From a virus, in the IMG/VR virus record IMGVR_UViG_3300028384_001047, positions 1 through 23,026 of that record: a stretch of DNA of 23,026 nucleotides, one strand, 5' to 3'. Under the pieces are notes generated by a model. That model did no database searches and had not been told where the DNA came from. It saw nothing but the letters and a program-made list of their open reading frames with translations. The first letter of the stretch is position 1; the number at the start of each line of letters is the position of its first letter. Positions 8,166 to 15,515 of this stretch are shown piece after piece. A program made the translations under genes and the position numbers.

Positions 8166-9593
8166 TTAACCCTTTACAATATTAAACGCTCTAGCATAAA
8201 GTGTTTGAACAACTTCTCTAGTCGCTTTGCCTACTTGTTCGCTCGGTTTATAACCATATCTATTTAATGAATCATAAATAGGGTTATAATAATACATTAT
8301 AACACCTTTTCTATAGTTTGCAACTATATTTACGCTACTTCTAAAAGTACCTGTTCTCTCGGTTAAGTCAGGTGCTTGTGGAGCTCCAAACTTTCTCATT
8401 GTTTTTCCCAAGCGTTGTTGTACAAGCTGAGTCAATTGTACTCCAGAGATAAACCTTTGAGGCCTCTGTCTAGGCTCTTTAAGGTCATTCAATAAAACAG
8501 CTGTGCCGTCCTTTAATCCTAATTTTTTTGGAGGTTTAATAGTAGATTTAACAACAATAGGAGTAAAACCGCCATCCTTAAACTCTTGTGCCAAAGCCTC
8601 TGTAAATGCTAACAACTCCGTTACCTTTTCTTTAGGAGCACCAGTAGTAGCAAATTGTTTAATTCTGTTTTGAATATATATCTTTGCAGCTGAAGAAAAT
8701 GCTCCTTGATGTGCCTTTAATACTTGCTTAGTAATATCTTTATATTGCCATGCTTTTTGTAGCTCTCTTGTAGGTTTAGCTTCGACACGGTAAGAAGTTA
8801 CTACTCGTTGATCAGATCCTGCTACTCTCTTTGTTCTTGGACGAATTCTAAGATCAATATATTTAGTAAAAGATACTGGGTCTCTTAAATTGACATTTCT
8901 AAGAGGGCTTTGAACAAAGTTAAGCTGTAAGTTTCTACCTTTTTTCTCAGTATCATAAGCATTTACAATTAGCAAGTTTTCAAACTTTGCCTCAATCGCT
9001 TTTATTATTTGATCACCTTTACCTCTTAAATTGTTATCAGAAAATATAAGATCATAAGCTTGTTTGCCTGTAAGATTAGTTTTACCTAGCTTAGTCAAAG
9101 CGCTTTCAATAACTCCTCTAGAAGCTGGATCTTTAGAACCGCCTAAGTCAAGCGCAGTAAAGGATATACCTGAACTAGTACCTAGGCCAGATACTTTTGT
9201 TTCAAAAAAACCTACATCATCAGCATTAGCTGATTTGAGTACATTTGTTTGAGATACTTTAATACCAGTTACTTTTTCAAACTGAGTGATGCTAAACTCA
9301 GCATCAGGAGAAACGTCGCCTGTCAGTCCAGTATAGTTTCTAAAAGCTTGTGCATTAGGAGTTTTTTTACCAAATCCAGGTATTTCTTCTGAGATATAGT
9401 CTGAAAAGTATCTGATAACCTGGTTTCGTATCTGAGTAGATACATCTTTTTTAGCTTTAACTTTTTGTCTAATATTACCTAAGTTAGGATCAGTATTAGT
9501 CTGGGTTACAGAACCTTTGACACGTTTATTGTATGCAGCTAAAGATTCTAACTTACCATCAATTCTGAGTCTTTTAGGTACACGAGGAGCCAT
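8166..9593 (-). CDS. Large neck protein with gp10-like C-terminus
   Basis: 475 residues. The start overlaps the stop of the connector gene by one base (TAATG). The last 75 residues (LTERTGTFRSSVNIV, a YYYNPIYDSLNRYGY stretch, then a helix ending ARAFNIVKG) resemble the core of HK97 gp10-type head-tail joining proteins, which are normally about 100-150 residues. The first 380 or so residues are basic and rich in Lys/Arg/Gln/Thr, and I do not recognise them. The segment has a KYIDLRIRPR stretch and long helices. It may be a fusion of a neck protein to an unknown domain. The slot between connector and tail terminator supports a head-closure or joining role. Function of the N-terminal region is unknown. 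Confidence 0.55.
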   Translation of the reverse strand: MAPRVPKRLRIDGKLESLAAYNKRVKGSVTQTNTDPNLGNIRQKVKAKKDVSTQIRNQVIRYFSDYISEEIPGFGKKTPNAQAFRNYTGLTGDVSPDAEFSITQFEKVTGIKVSQTNVLKSANADDVGFFETKVSGLGTSSGISFTALDLGGSKDPASRGVIESALTKLGKTNLTGKQAYDLIFSDNNLRGKGDQIIKAIEAKFENLLIVNAYDTEKKGRNLQLNFVQSPLRNVNLRDPVSFTKYIDLRIRPRTKRVAGSDQRVVTSYRVEAKPTRELQKAWQYKDITKQVLKAHQGAFSSAAKIYIQNRIKQFATTGAPKEKVTELLAFTEALAQEFKDGGFTPIVVKSTIKPPKKLGLKDGTAVLLNDLKEPRQRPQRFISGVQLTQLVQQRLGKTMRKFGAPQAPDLTERTGTFRSSVNIVANYRKGVIMYYYNPIYDSLNRYGYKPSEQVGKATREVVQTLYARAFNIVKG

Positions 9594-10930
9594 TACGTCA
9601 CTATTCTATATAAATCTAAAATACGTCTGATATGCGGTGGAAAATTACCAGCTAGAGGAAACTTTTCGCCACGCTCTCCTTCAAATGAGAATCCGCGTTT
9701 TTCTTGGTCTTGCTTGTAGATAAGTTTAATTACATCAAGAGTTGCCATCTGTAAATCTTGTGGTACATCAGCTGACTCATAGCCTGCACGATAATCAACT
9801 TTAACTCCTGAAGGGTAAGGCTGAAAAGAGGGAGGACCAGAAAGCGTTAAGGCTGGATAAGAGTTTCTAATTGTAGGATAAGTACCTCTAACTCCTACAC
9901 CACCTACGTCACGAGTAACTTCACCCATATCACGGCTAAAGTTATATTCATTTATCGCATTGTGTACATCTTTGGCTTCTTTTGACTTATGTTTACCGTC
10001 AAAATGAATTAATGCAACAGTATCATTATCAGGTCTAAAACGTTTTGAAGGAGGAGTAAAGCTAGCTTCTTTATACCTTGCTTTAGTCGAGAAACGCACT
10101 TCATCAACGTAACCAGCGAGATTATCACCTATAATAACGTTAGAAGTAAAAGTGTGATTAGATTGAGTATAGCTTGTGTTGTTAAATAAGTTACCATTCA
10201 TATGTAAGTAAATTCTTTGATCCACAGAATCATAACTAAAAGCTACGTGGGTAAATACTCTTGGAGAATAATTACCTGTTAAAAAGTTTGAGGAAGTACC
10301 TCTTATTAAATTAGTTGCGCCGCCAAACCGTGATCTAAAAGATAGCCCAAAAGTACTATCTAAAGCAAAGTCCATAAAACTTGTTGCGTTAGAGTTGAAT
10401 TTAACAATAGAGTTTGCGGGAGGTGATGCTGTATCTGTCCGTACAAAGAACTCGATTGTAAAATCTCCGTCTTCAAATTCTAATTGTTCTGGAACTGTAT
10501 TACTTATCACAAAATCGTCTAAGCCTACTTCTAAGGATGCTGTTCCAAATTTTTTATTTCTAGCATTCAATTGTGCATTGTTTTTAAATACTAAAGACAT
10601 TTCGTCAGAGTCTGATTGAACAGGTCTTCCTATGGTAGACGGATCATCAAGTATTACGTCTTCTACACCATTAAATTCTGTAACTTGGTATACGTTTGAT
10701 AATGGAAGTCTAGAAACCATTACAGATGATTTACCTCCATCAAAAACTTCAACGTAATCGTTAGCTAATACTTCTTGTCCAATGTAGTGCTCAACCATGC
10801 CTGTAGCATAATGAATTACATTAGATATTCTAGCATCTGCTGTATTACTTGAAATTGAAAGATAATCTTTAACTTGTGCAAGATCTACGAAAGGATACTT
10901 ACCCAAGTTTTCTTCTAATCTGTCTACCAT
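9593..10930 (-). CDS. Head-tail connector with inserted LamG-type domain
   Basis: 445 residues from the ATG at 10930, which has AAAGGTGG upstream; a GTG three codons earlier is possible but sits inside that ribosome-binding site. Residues 1-80 match the start of HK97 gp6-like connectors: VDLAQVKDYLSI, a helical middle, then SRLPLSNVYQV. The family's last part resumes at VDYRAGY (378-384) with PQDLQMATLDVIKLIY. Between them, residues about 110-312 form a LamG/concanavalin-like domain: KFGTASLEVG, DFTIEFFVRT, FTHVAFSYD, IYLHMNGNLF, GYVDEVRFS and VALIHFDG. The insertion falls in the connector's beta part. It lies after the acidic gene and before the gp10-like gene. I infer a ring protein below the portal carrying an exposed lectin-like domain. 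Confidence 0.8.
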   Translation of the reverse strand: MVDRLEENLGKYPFVDLAQVKDYLSISSNTADARISNVIHYATGMVEHYIGQEVLANDYVEVFDGGKSSVMVSRLPLSNVYQVTEFNGVEDVILDDPSTIGRPVQSDSDEMSLVFKNNAQLNARNKKFGTASLEVGLDDFVISNTVPEQLEFEDGDFTIEFFVRTDTASPPANSIVKFNSNATSFMDFALDSTFGLSFRSRFGGATNLIRGTSSNFLTGNYSPRVFTHVAFSYDSVDQRIYLHMNGNLFNNTSYTQSNHTFTSNVIIGDNLAGYVDEVRFSTKARYKEASFTPPSKRFRPDNDTVALIHFDGKHKSKEAKDVHNAINEYNFSRDMGEVTRDVGGVGVRGTYPTIRNSYPALTLSGPPSFQPYPSGVKVDYRAGYESADVPQDLQMATLDVIKLIYKQDQEKRGFSFEGERGEKFPLAGNFPPHIRRILDLYRIVT

Positions 10931-10951
10931 AAGAACCACCTTTTGTTAAAA

Positions 10952-11227
10952 TTAGGACTCGTCGTCCTCTTCTTCGTCTTCATCAGAGTCGTCCTCTTCG
11001 TCCCACTCTTCCTCTTCGTCTTCTTCCCACTCTTCCTCTTCGTCTTCTTCCCACTCTTCCTCTTCTTCTAGCTCTTCTTCCCATTCTTCTACTTCATCAG
11101 CAGAATCATAGCCAGCTTCCCATGCGGCAGCTTCTAGTTGAGCCATATCAGCGCTATAACCGTGACGGTGCAACCATGCAATTGCTTCTTCGCGAGTGGT
11201 GATATGATCAGGAATAATATTACTCAT
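10952..11227 (-). CDS. Poly-acidic protein with tryptophan repeats
   Basis: 91 residues from the ATG at 11227, which has AAGGAG at 11235-11240; an upstream in-frame ATG would place the start inside the terminator hairpin and is rejected. The N-terminal half has a short helical region (TTREEAIAWLHRHGYS, then MAQLEAAAWEAGY). Residues 46-91 are almost entirely Glu and Asp, with Trp at 49, 59, 67 and 75. The 59-75 part repeats the 8-residue unit EEEEWEED. I do not recognise a family. The charge could mimic DNA or cover a basic surface, and the place between capsid and connector suggests a head role; both are inference. Confidence 0.75.
   Translation of the reverse strand: MSNIIPDHITTREEAIAWLHRHGYSADMAQLEAAAWEAGYDSADEVEEWEEELEEEEEWEEDEEEEWEEDEEEEWDEEDDSDEDEEEDDES
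11002..11067 (-). repeat. 24-base tandem repeat in the acidic gene
   Basis: Units start at 11002, 11026 and 11050; the first two are identical over 24 bases and the third matches for about 18 before diverging. Each unit encodes the acidic octapeptide EEEEWEED or its variant. Identical codons in the units indicate recent duplication, so the copy number may vary between related phages. Confidence 0.85.
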
Positions 11228-11240
11228 TTTAAGTCTCCTT

Positions 11241-11271
11241 ATAATATAAAGGGAGGCGATGACCGCCTCCC
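11241..11271 (-). terminator. Rho-independent terminator after capsid gene
   Basis: In RNA, GGGAGGCG (11271-11264), loop GTCAT, and CGCCTCCC (11258-11251) form an 8-base-pair GC-rich hairpin, followed by TTTATATTAT. It lies about 30 bases after the capsid stop and just before the ribosome-binding site of the acidic gene. The U-run is interrupted by A, so partial read-through is likely, giving more capsid than connector message. Confidence 0.72.
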
Positions 11272-11302
11272 CCGTAAAGTCTAACAATTTGACTAGTTAG
11301 AA

Positions 11303-12556
11303 TTAACCAGCTTCAACTGTTACAGCGTATGAATACTTTGTAGCATCCAGAGCGTTGCTTGCATTGGTGGTCAGAGCTTTAAAGTCAATACGTGTTGACA
11401 TGTACATTGCTGTGACCTGCTGGCGTGGTTCGTATTCACTCTCGATCTCGATACCACGACGTTCTGCGATCATAAAGCCAGGCTTGTAGATCAATGCACC
11501 GATGTCGTTACCTGTGGTACCAACGTTGTCCAAGAACTCGGTGATTGCAATCGGAATACCGTATACGGCACCGACTGAACCTGTCAGATATGTTGCGTTT
11601 GGACCAAACTTATCAACAGTCTGGAAGTCTGAAGTTGTTACAAGGTTGTTGTAACCTTCAATTGATGTTAGGTAGACCAGATCAGCACCGAGCTGTAGGC
11701 CGTACTTGCCAAGCTTTGTACGAGCAGCTGCGATATCTGATGGATCTGCCTTATCGTTTGCAGAGCCAGTGTCTACAGTCAGGCCAGCGCCTACGTCGTC
11801 AGTCAGGTTAGTAATACCTTCGATGACTGATCCGAAACCTGTACCAGCTGTAATGGCGTTTGTTGGTGACTGGGTGAAACCTGTCAGTGCACCTGTACCA
11901 CGCAGGATTGACTTATCAATTGCACGGGCAAGACGACGAGTTGCTGCTGCACGCAGGAAGTCGAGCAGAGGAAGCACTGTGTCTTCTTCTTCGTCTTTGG
12001 CCAAGTGTGTTGTAGCCATGAACTTGTGTGGTGTGAAGTCTACAGATGCGATTGTGTTCTGATTTGATGTTGGAACACGTGAGCTATCAGCAATGCCTGT
12101 GGCAAAAGTGCCAGAAGCAAACTGTGCTACATCACCGTCTGTGTCTTCATCTGCAACTGGTACGCGGAAAGTTTTCGCGTCCACTGCAATACGATTGAAC
12201 AGAGGAGCAACAACAAGCTGCTGTTCCATCTCTGTATAAATGTTGCTTGAGAAGTTGCTCAAGAACTGGTCAACTGTTGTAACAGCTTTCATGCGCTGAC
12301 CCATTTTTGTATCAAATACGTCACGCTTGTTCAGGAGTTTCGCTACGAGTACTGCTGCATCACCCTTAACCAGCATCTGCTGATCTGCTGCCTCTGCCTC
12401 AGCCATAATTGCTTCACCGGTCTTTTCAACCAGTTCTGCTACTTGAGGTTCAGACACTTCTGCTACTGGAGCAGTTTTTGTGATCTCTTCTACGGCTTTC
12501 TTTTCAGATGCGCCTGTATCGAGAACGATTGGTGTATCAACGACTTGCTCAGCCAT
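11303..12556 (-). CDS. Major capsid protein, internal-start product
   Basis: Predicted 417-residue product of the fusion frame from the internal ATG at 12556 (MAEQVVDT). AAAGGAG at 12563-12569 stands 6 bases before it, as good as any start in the window. The length fits an HK97-type capsid with an N-terminal delta/scaffold segment: Glu/Ala-rich helix to about residue 90, then FLSNFSSNIYTEMEQQLVV starting the shell domain. A shell needs about 415 capsid copies but few protease copies, and independent initiation would supply that ratio. Synthesis from this start is inferred; the fusion could instead be cut by the protease near here. Confidence 0.6.
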   Translation of the reverse strand: MAEQVVDTPIVLDTGASEKKAVEEITKTAPVAEVSEPQVAELVEKTGEAIMAEAEAADQQMLVKGDAAVLVAKLLNKRDVFDTKMGQRMKAVTTVDQFLSNFSSNIYTEMEQQLVVAPLFNRIAVDAKTFRVPVADEDTDGDVAQFASGTFATGIADSSRVPTSNQNTIASVDFTPHKFMATTHLAKDEEEDTVLPLLDFLRAAATRRLARAIDKSILRGTGALTGFTQSPTNAITAGTGFGSVIEGITNLTDDVGAGLTVDTGSANDKADPSDIAAARTKLGKYGLQLGADLVYLTSIEGYNNLVTTSDFQTVDKFGPNATYLTGSVGAVYGIPIAITEFLDNVGTTGNDIGALIYKPGFMIAERRGIEIESEYEPRQQVTAMYMSTRIDFKALTTNASNALDATKYSYAVTVEAG

Positions 12557-13861
12557 TTCTTTCTCCTTTGTAGATTCAATGTGAAGCTCTTTAGACTGAT
12601 CAACAGATTCCTCGTCTTCACTAGCTTTGATTTCAATTTTTTCGACTTCTGAAATGTCGTCTGCTTTCACATTAACAACATTATCACAGTCTTGACCGTT
12701 AGCGTCAACCTCTAAAAACTTAAAAATTGGGCTTTGGCCTGTTGCAATTTTAGTTACCCTAAACATTTTTTCGTCGTAATTAACTAAATCACCATGTTGA
12801 AGTTTGTCAGTGTCAGCTGAGAGTAAGTTGACCATAGGGATTGATTCATTTGGATCGCGTGCTTCAAACACTTCTTCCTCATCATCATCTTTCTCTGCAA
12901 CTTCTTCAGTAACTTCTTCGGTATCGGCTTTTGCAACGACTTCTTCTGTTGCTTCTGAGACTTCTTCTGACTTAGTTTCGATTTCCGCATCAGTTTTCAC
13001 TTCTACTTCCATCTCGTCAGTCTTAATCTCTTCCACAACGTCTTGTTTGTCATTAGACATTGCTTCCTCCTCAGATGGAGACAATGGACGCTCGCTAACG
13101 CTCTCGTCGCTCTCCATGTTATGAATTGGAACACCCGTCATTGTAATAGAATGAGAGTGACCCTCAGCTTCCATCACGACTCCACCCACAATTTTATGTG
13201 CGTGGTTGGACATATGAGATGCATACGTAGTAACACCATTTCCAGCTTCATCAAGCTCAACGGTATGGTAATGTCCATCTTGTACATCGGTGATTCCAGC
13301 TTTTATACTACGCATCATTTTAATTTCGTCTTCATTTGCGTCATCAAATGATTTAATAAATTCTTTATAGTCATTATCAGAGTCGAAAGACTTGCGAATC
13401 GAAAAGAGTGACTCTTGATTACAAGGCACTGAAACTACTGAAATTTCAAGTAGCTCAACATCAGTAATCATCATTGAATCATCTTCACGATTATACTTAC
13501 CGTCTTTTACTCTAAATCCTACAGAAAAACTCTTCAAAGCGCCATCTTTGATCAGGGTTTGTACACCATGATTCTTTTCGGCTGCTTCGGAAACAGCTGC
13601 TTCGACAAAGATACCTTTCTTATCAACAGTAATTTTTTCAACACGACCAATAGGATTTTCATGTTTATGTTGATAAAGAAGGACAGGGTTCTTTCTATAA
13701 TTATCTACCCCTTTTGCCCAGGCTTGTGCTGTAACAACATCGTTTGCACGATCTTTAGTTGTTGTATTGGCATAGCCAGCAATTTTAAGGGATTTTGAAC
13801 CTTTTTTGAAAGACTTTGTCTCAAAAGCACTGCTTAGAAAAAGTGTTTTGTTAGTCTTCAT
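11303..13861 (-). CDS. Fused prohead protease - acidic linker - major capsid protein
   Basis: 852 residues from the ATG at 13861 with GAGGAAG upstream; it overlaps the portal end by 11 bases. Residues 1-160 are an HK97 gp4-type (U35) maturation protease: H65 in QHKHENPIG, S113 in SFSVGF and E139 in LLEISVVSVPCN match the His/Ser/Glu triad and spacing of HK97 gp4 (65/115/140). Residues 195-240 hold three HxH pairs. Residues 270-335 are very acidic and disordered. Residues 340-400 look like a small beta domain. From 436 the HK97-fold capsid begins: a helical scaffold-like segment to about 525, then the main shell domain. No stop or slippery site separates the parts. In most phages protease and capsid are separate genes. 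Internal starts at 13060 and 12556 may yield shorter products. Confidence 0.9.
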   Translation of the reverse strand: MKTNKTLFLSSAFETKSFKKGSKSLKIAGYANTTTKDRANDVVTAQAWAKGVDNYRKNPVLLYQHKHENPIGRVEKITVDKKGIFVEAAVSEAAEKNHGVQTLIKDGALKSFSVGFRVKDGKYNREDDSMMITDVELLEISVVSVPCNQESLFSIRKSFDSDNDYKEFIKSFDDANEDEIKMMRSIKAGITDVQDGHYHTVELDEAGNGVTTYASHMSNHAHKIVGGVVMEAEGHSHSITMTGVPIHNMESDESVSERPLSPSEEEAMSNDKQDVVEEIKTDEMEVEVKTDAEIETKSEEVSEATEEVVAKADTEEVTEEVAEKDDDEEEVFEARDPNESIPMVNLLSADTDKLQHGDLVNYDEKMFRVTKIATGQSPIFKFLEVDANGQDCDNVVNVKADDISEVEKIEIKASEDEESVDQSKELHIESTKEKEMAEQVVDTPIVLDTGASEKKAVEEITKTAPVAEVSEPQVAELVEKTGEAIMAEAEAADQQMLVKGDAAVLVAKLLNKRDVFDTKMGQRMKAVTTVDQFLSNFSSNIYTEMEQQLVVAPLFNRIAVDAKTFRVPVADEDTDGDVAQFASGTFATGIADSSRVPTSNQNTIASVDFTPHKFMATTHLAKDEEEDTVLPLLDFLRAAATRRLARAIDKSILRGTGALTGFTQSPTNAITAGTGFGSVIEGITNLTDDVGAGLTVDTGSANDKADPSDIAAARTKLGKYGLQLGADLVYLTSIEGYNNLVTTSDFQTVDKFGPNATYLTGSVGAVYGIPIAITEFLDNVGTTGNDIGALIYKPGFMIAERRGIEIESEYEPRQQVTAMYMSTRIDFKALTTNASNALDATKYSYAVTVEAG
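12556..12569 (-). promoter_or_regulatory. Internal ribosome-binding site and start for capsid
   Basis: RNA reads AAAGGAG, then AAAGAA, then ATG, in frame inside the protease-capsid fusion. The spacing of 6 bases is optimal. The bracket falls exactly between the variable linker and the capsid scaffold segment, where an independent start would be useful. Confidence 0.6.
13058..13072 (-). promoter_or_regulatory. Second internal ribosome-binding site in the fusion frame
   Basis: RNA reads GAGGAGG (13072-13066), then AAGCA, then ATG at 13060 (MSNDKQDV), in frame at residue 268 of the fusion. The product would be a 585-residue linker-plus-capsid form without the protease. The upstream codons encode Ser-Glu-Glu-Glu-Ala, so chance from Glu codons (GAG/GAA) is possible. 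Confidence 0.45.
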
Positions 13862-15128
13862 TTGGTACTTCCTCGTTTCCATCTGGGTTTTCCCCAGGTA
13901 GTGGTCTTCCACCTTGGGTAGCATCCGTAGCACTACCCACGATATTCTGTGGTATTCTTATACTATCATTATTCTCAAGTTTTGGAAATCTTAATCCTTC
14001 ACGAGCTTCATTTGGGGTAATAATTCCAGTATTAACTAGAGTAGAATAATAAATTGCCTGTGTTCTGTTGTCAGGTTGTAAAGCTGGTACTTTCATTCTA
14101 TCAGGTCTAATAGTTACGCCATTATTGAAGAAGTGTGCAAAAGCAGAACAGAACTGTGTTAAAATTGGGATGACAGTATGTAAATAAAATAGCTTTTGGT
14201 TTGCATCAATATTAGCGTTATTTCCTGATTTTAGAAGTACGTAAGGTACGCCTAGTGCCTTAGCCATATCCTGTTGAATACGTTCGATTGAGTTCTCAAA
14301 ATCAAGTTGTTCAAAAGACTTCGTTGAAAATTCGTCAATCTTGAGACCCCCATCGAGAATAGCAGGATTACGAGCACCATCAAAAATTGTTGTATAGGTA
14401 GATCTCCAAGCCTCGAGAAGTCTTTGTTTTACACGCTGAGAAAGAATAGAGTCAGTAGTAAGAACAAAACCAGGGACTGCATTATTCTTAAAGAATTGAC
14501 GCTGGAACTTAATCATATAATGGTAAAGTTCAATCAGTTTTAATATTGGTTTAATTTTTGAAGTGCCTCTAAAAATTGATTGATCATTCTCAGCCATTAC
14601 ATGAATAATCTCATGTGGTTCAAACTGGATAGCTTCAGACTTTTTAGACTGAGCACCTCTATTGAAACCGAATAAATCAGCAGACTGTTGATTTGATACT
14701 AAATAATTATAGTGGGAAACAAAAGTACGCTCATCTGGAATTACTTCGACATCATTAGCTGGTAAAAGATACATATCAGCACCGTCATAGTAAAAGAATG
14801 CGTTACCGTCAATAATAAAATCAAGAAAAGCTCGTCTAAACAGACGTACTCTATCCTCAAAAGGATTTGGTTTTACGTTAAGAAGCTTATTAACTTTTTT
14901 AGCAGGTGACTGACCTTCGACAATCAAAGGTATTTCGATACAAGCATTAATTATCATCTCTACAGAACGATGAATAACTTCAATCTCTCTGTAGGCTTGT
15001 TCATAATCAACAATAGTTTCTGGAGATGCATACGGTTCTAAGGATGCAATCGATGGTTGTGCAGGATTAAGTTTAAGCCTATCGGCTGCCCACTTCCTAA
15101 TCCCTTTTAAATCTTCATATTCCGCCAT
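13851..15128 (-). CDS. Portal protein (HK97 family)
   Basis: 425 residues, the usual length for the family. The portal is the dodecameric channel at the capsid vertex through which DNA enters and leaves. Family features are the VIHRSVEMIINACIEIPLIV opening, KPNPFEDRVRLFRRAFLDFI followed by DGNAFFYY, the LLPANDVEVIPDE strand region, HEIIHVMAEND, and a Gln/Asn-rich helical C-terminal half with KALGVPYVLLK. The ATG at 15128 has AGAGGT upstream and overlaps the HNH gene by 14 bases. The end overlaps the protease-capsid start by 11 bases. The tight terL - HNH - portal - protease order is a standard HK97-type head module. Confidence 0.93.
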   Translation of the reverse strand: MAEYEDLKGIRKWAADRLKLNPAQPSIASLEPYASPETIVDYEQAYREIEVIHRSVEMIINACIEIPLIVEGQSPAKKVNKLLNVKPNPFEDRVRLFRRAFLDFIIDGNAFFYYDGADMYLLPANDVEVIPDERTFVSHYNYLVSNQQSADLFGFNRGAQSKKSEAIQFEPHEIIHVMAENDQSIFRGTSKIKPILKLIELYHYMIKFQRQFFKNNAVPGFVLTTDSILSQRVKQRLLEAWRSTYTTIFDGARNPAILDGGLKIDEFSTKSFEQLDFENSIERIQQDMAKALGVPYVLLKSGNNANIDANQKLFYLHTVIPILTQFCSAFAHFFNNGVTIRPDRMKVPALQPDNRTQAIYYSTLVNTGIITPNEAREGLRFPKLENNDSIRIPQNIVGSATDATQGGRPLPGENPDGNEEVPNED

Positions 15129-15495
15129 TTTTTAACCTCTGAATGTCTAGCCATCTGTGAATTTTAGATGTTAGACCGTTTGAATAAGTTTGCCCGTATA
15201 AATTATGTAGTTGTTTATGGTGCTTGCTACAGAGTGTAAACAAGTTATCGTGTGATAGTTCCTCTGCACAATCTTCTGAAAACTTGATTCTATACTCGTT
15301 TATTTCTTCAACGTTGTCAATAGATTTGATGTTATTTTTATCACACCATTTTCTAAACAACTCACTGACACTAAATAAATGGTGTAATTCAAGCTTGTCT
15401 TTAGAACCACAAACATAACACTTATCACGAAGTTTGTAATCTTTTTTGATAAAATCTCTAATGTATTTTATCGGCAATCTTTTTAACTCACTCAT
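15115..15495 (-). CDS. HNH endonuclease
   Basis: 126 residues from the ATG at 15495; a TTG at 15522 would add 9 residues but has no ribosome-binding site, and the AGGGGTG before the ATG is rather distant (12 bases), so the start is uncertain. Motifs are CYVC (C26, C29), LELHH (H38, H39), N84 and CSKHH (C89, H92, H93), the CxxC plus His-His-Asn layout of zinc-containing HNH nucleases. In HK97-type phages an HNH protein next to the terminase stimulates terminase cutting during packaging (HK97 gp74). A homing role is possible, but its place inside the packaging genes fits packaging better. Confidence 0.85.
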   Translation of the reverse strand: MSELKRLPIKYIRDFIKKDYKLRDKCYVCGSKDKLELHHLFSVSELFRKWCDKNNIKSIDNVEEINEYRIKFSEDCAEELSHDNLFTLCSKHHKQLHNLYGQTYSNGLTSKIHRWLDIQRLKNGGI

Positions 15496-15515
15496 TCTAC
15501 GATATTTCACCCCTG

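Noticed and set aside
10952-11287. Longer start for the acidic protein
   Set aside because: The first 20 residues would be encoded by the terminator hairpin, and the AAGGAG site serves the ATG at 11227.
12784-12990. Lys-rich 68-codon minus-strand frame within the acidic linker
   Set aside because: It is the shifted reading of Glu codons (GAA/GAG read as AAG/AAA) and has no start signal; composition is explained by the frame above it.
11545-13351. Plus-strand open frames opposite the protease-capsid gene
   Set aside because: Compositions such as runs of Ser/Thr opposite Glu codons show they are shadows of the acidic linker and capsid.
13861-13933. Longer start for the protease-capsid gene at 13933
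   Set aside because: It would overlap the portal by more than 80 bases, and residues before MKTNK do not resemble a protease start. GAGGAAG fits the ATG at 13861.
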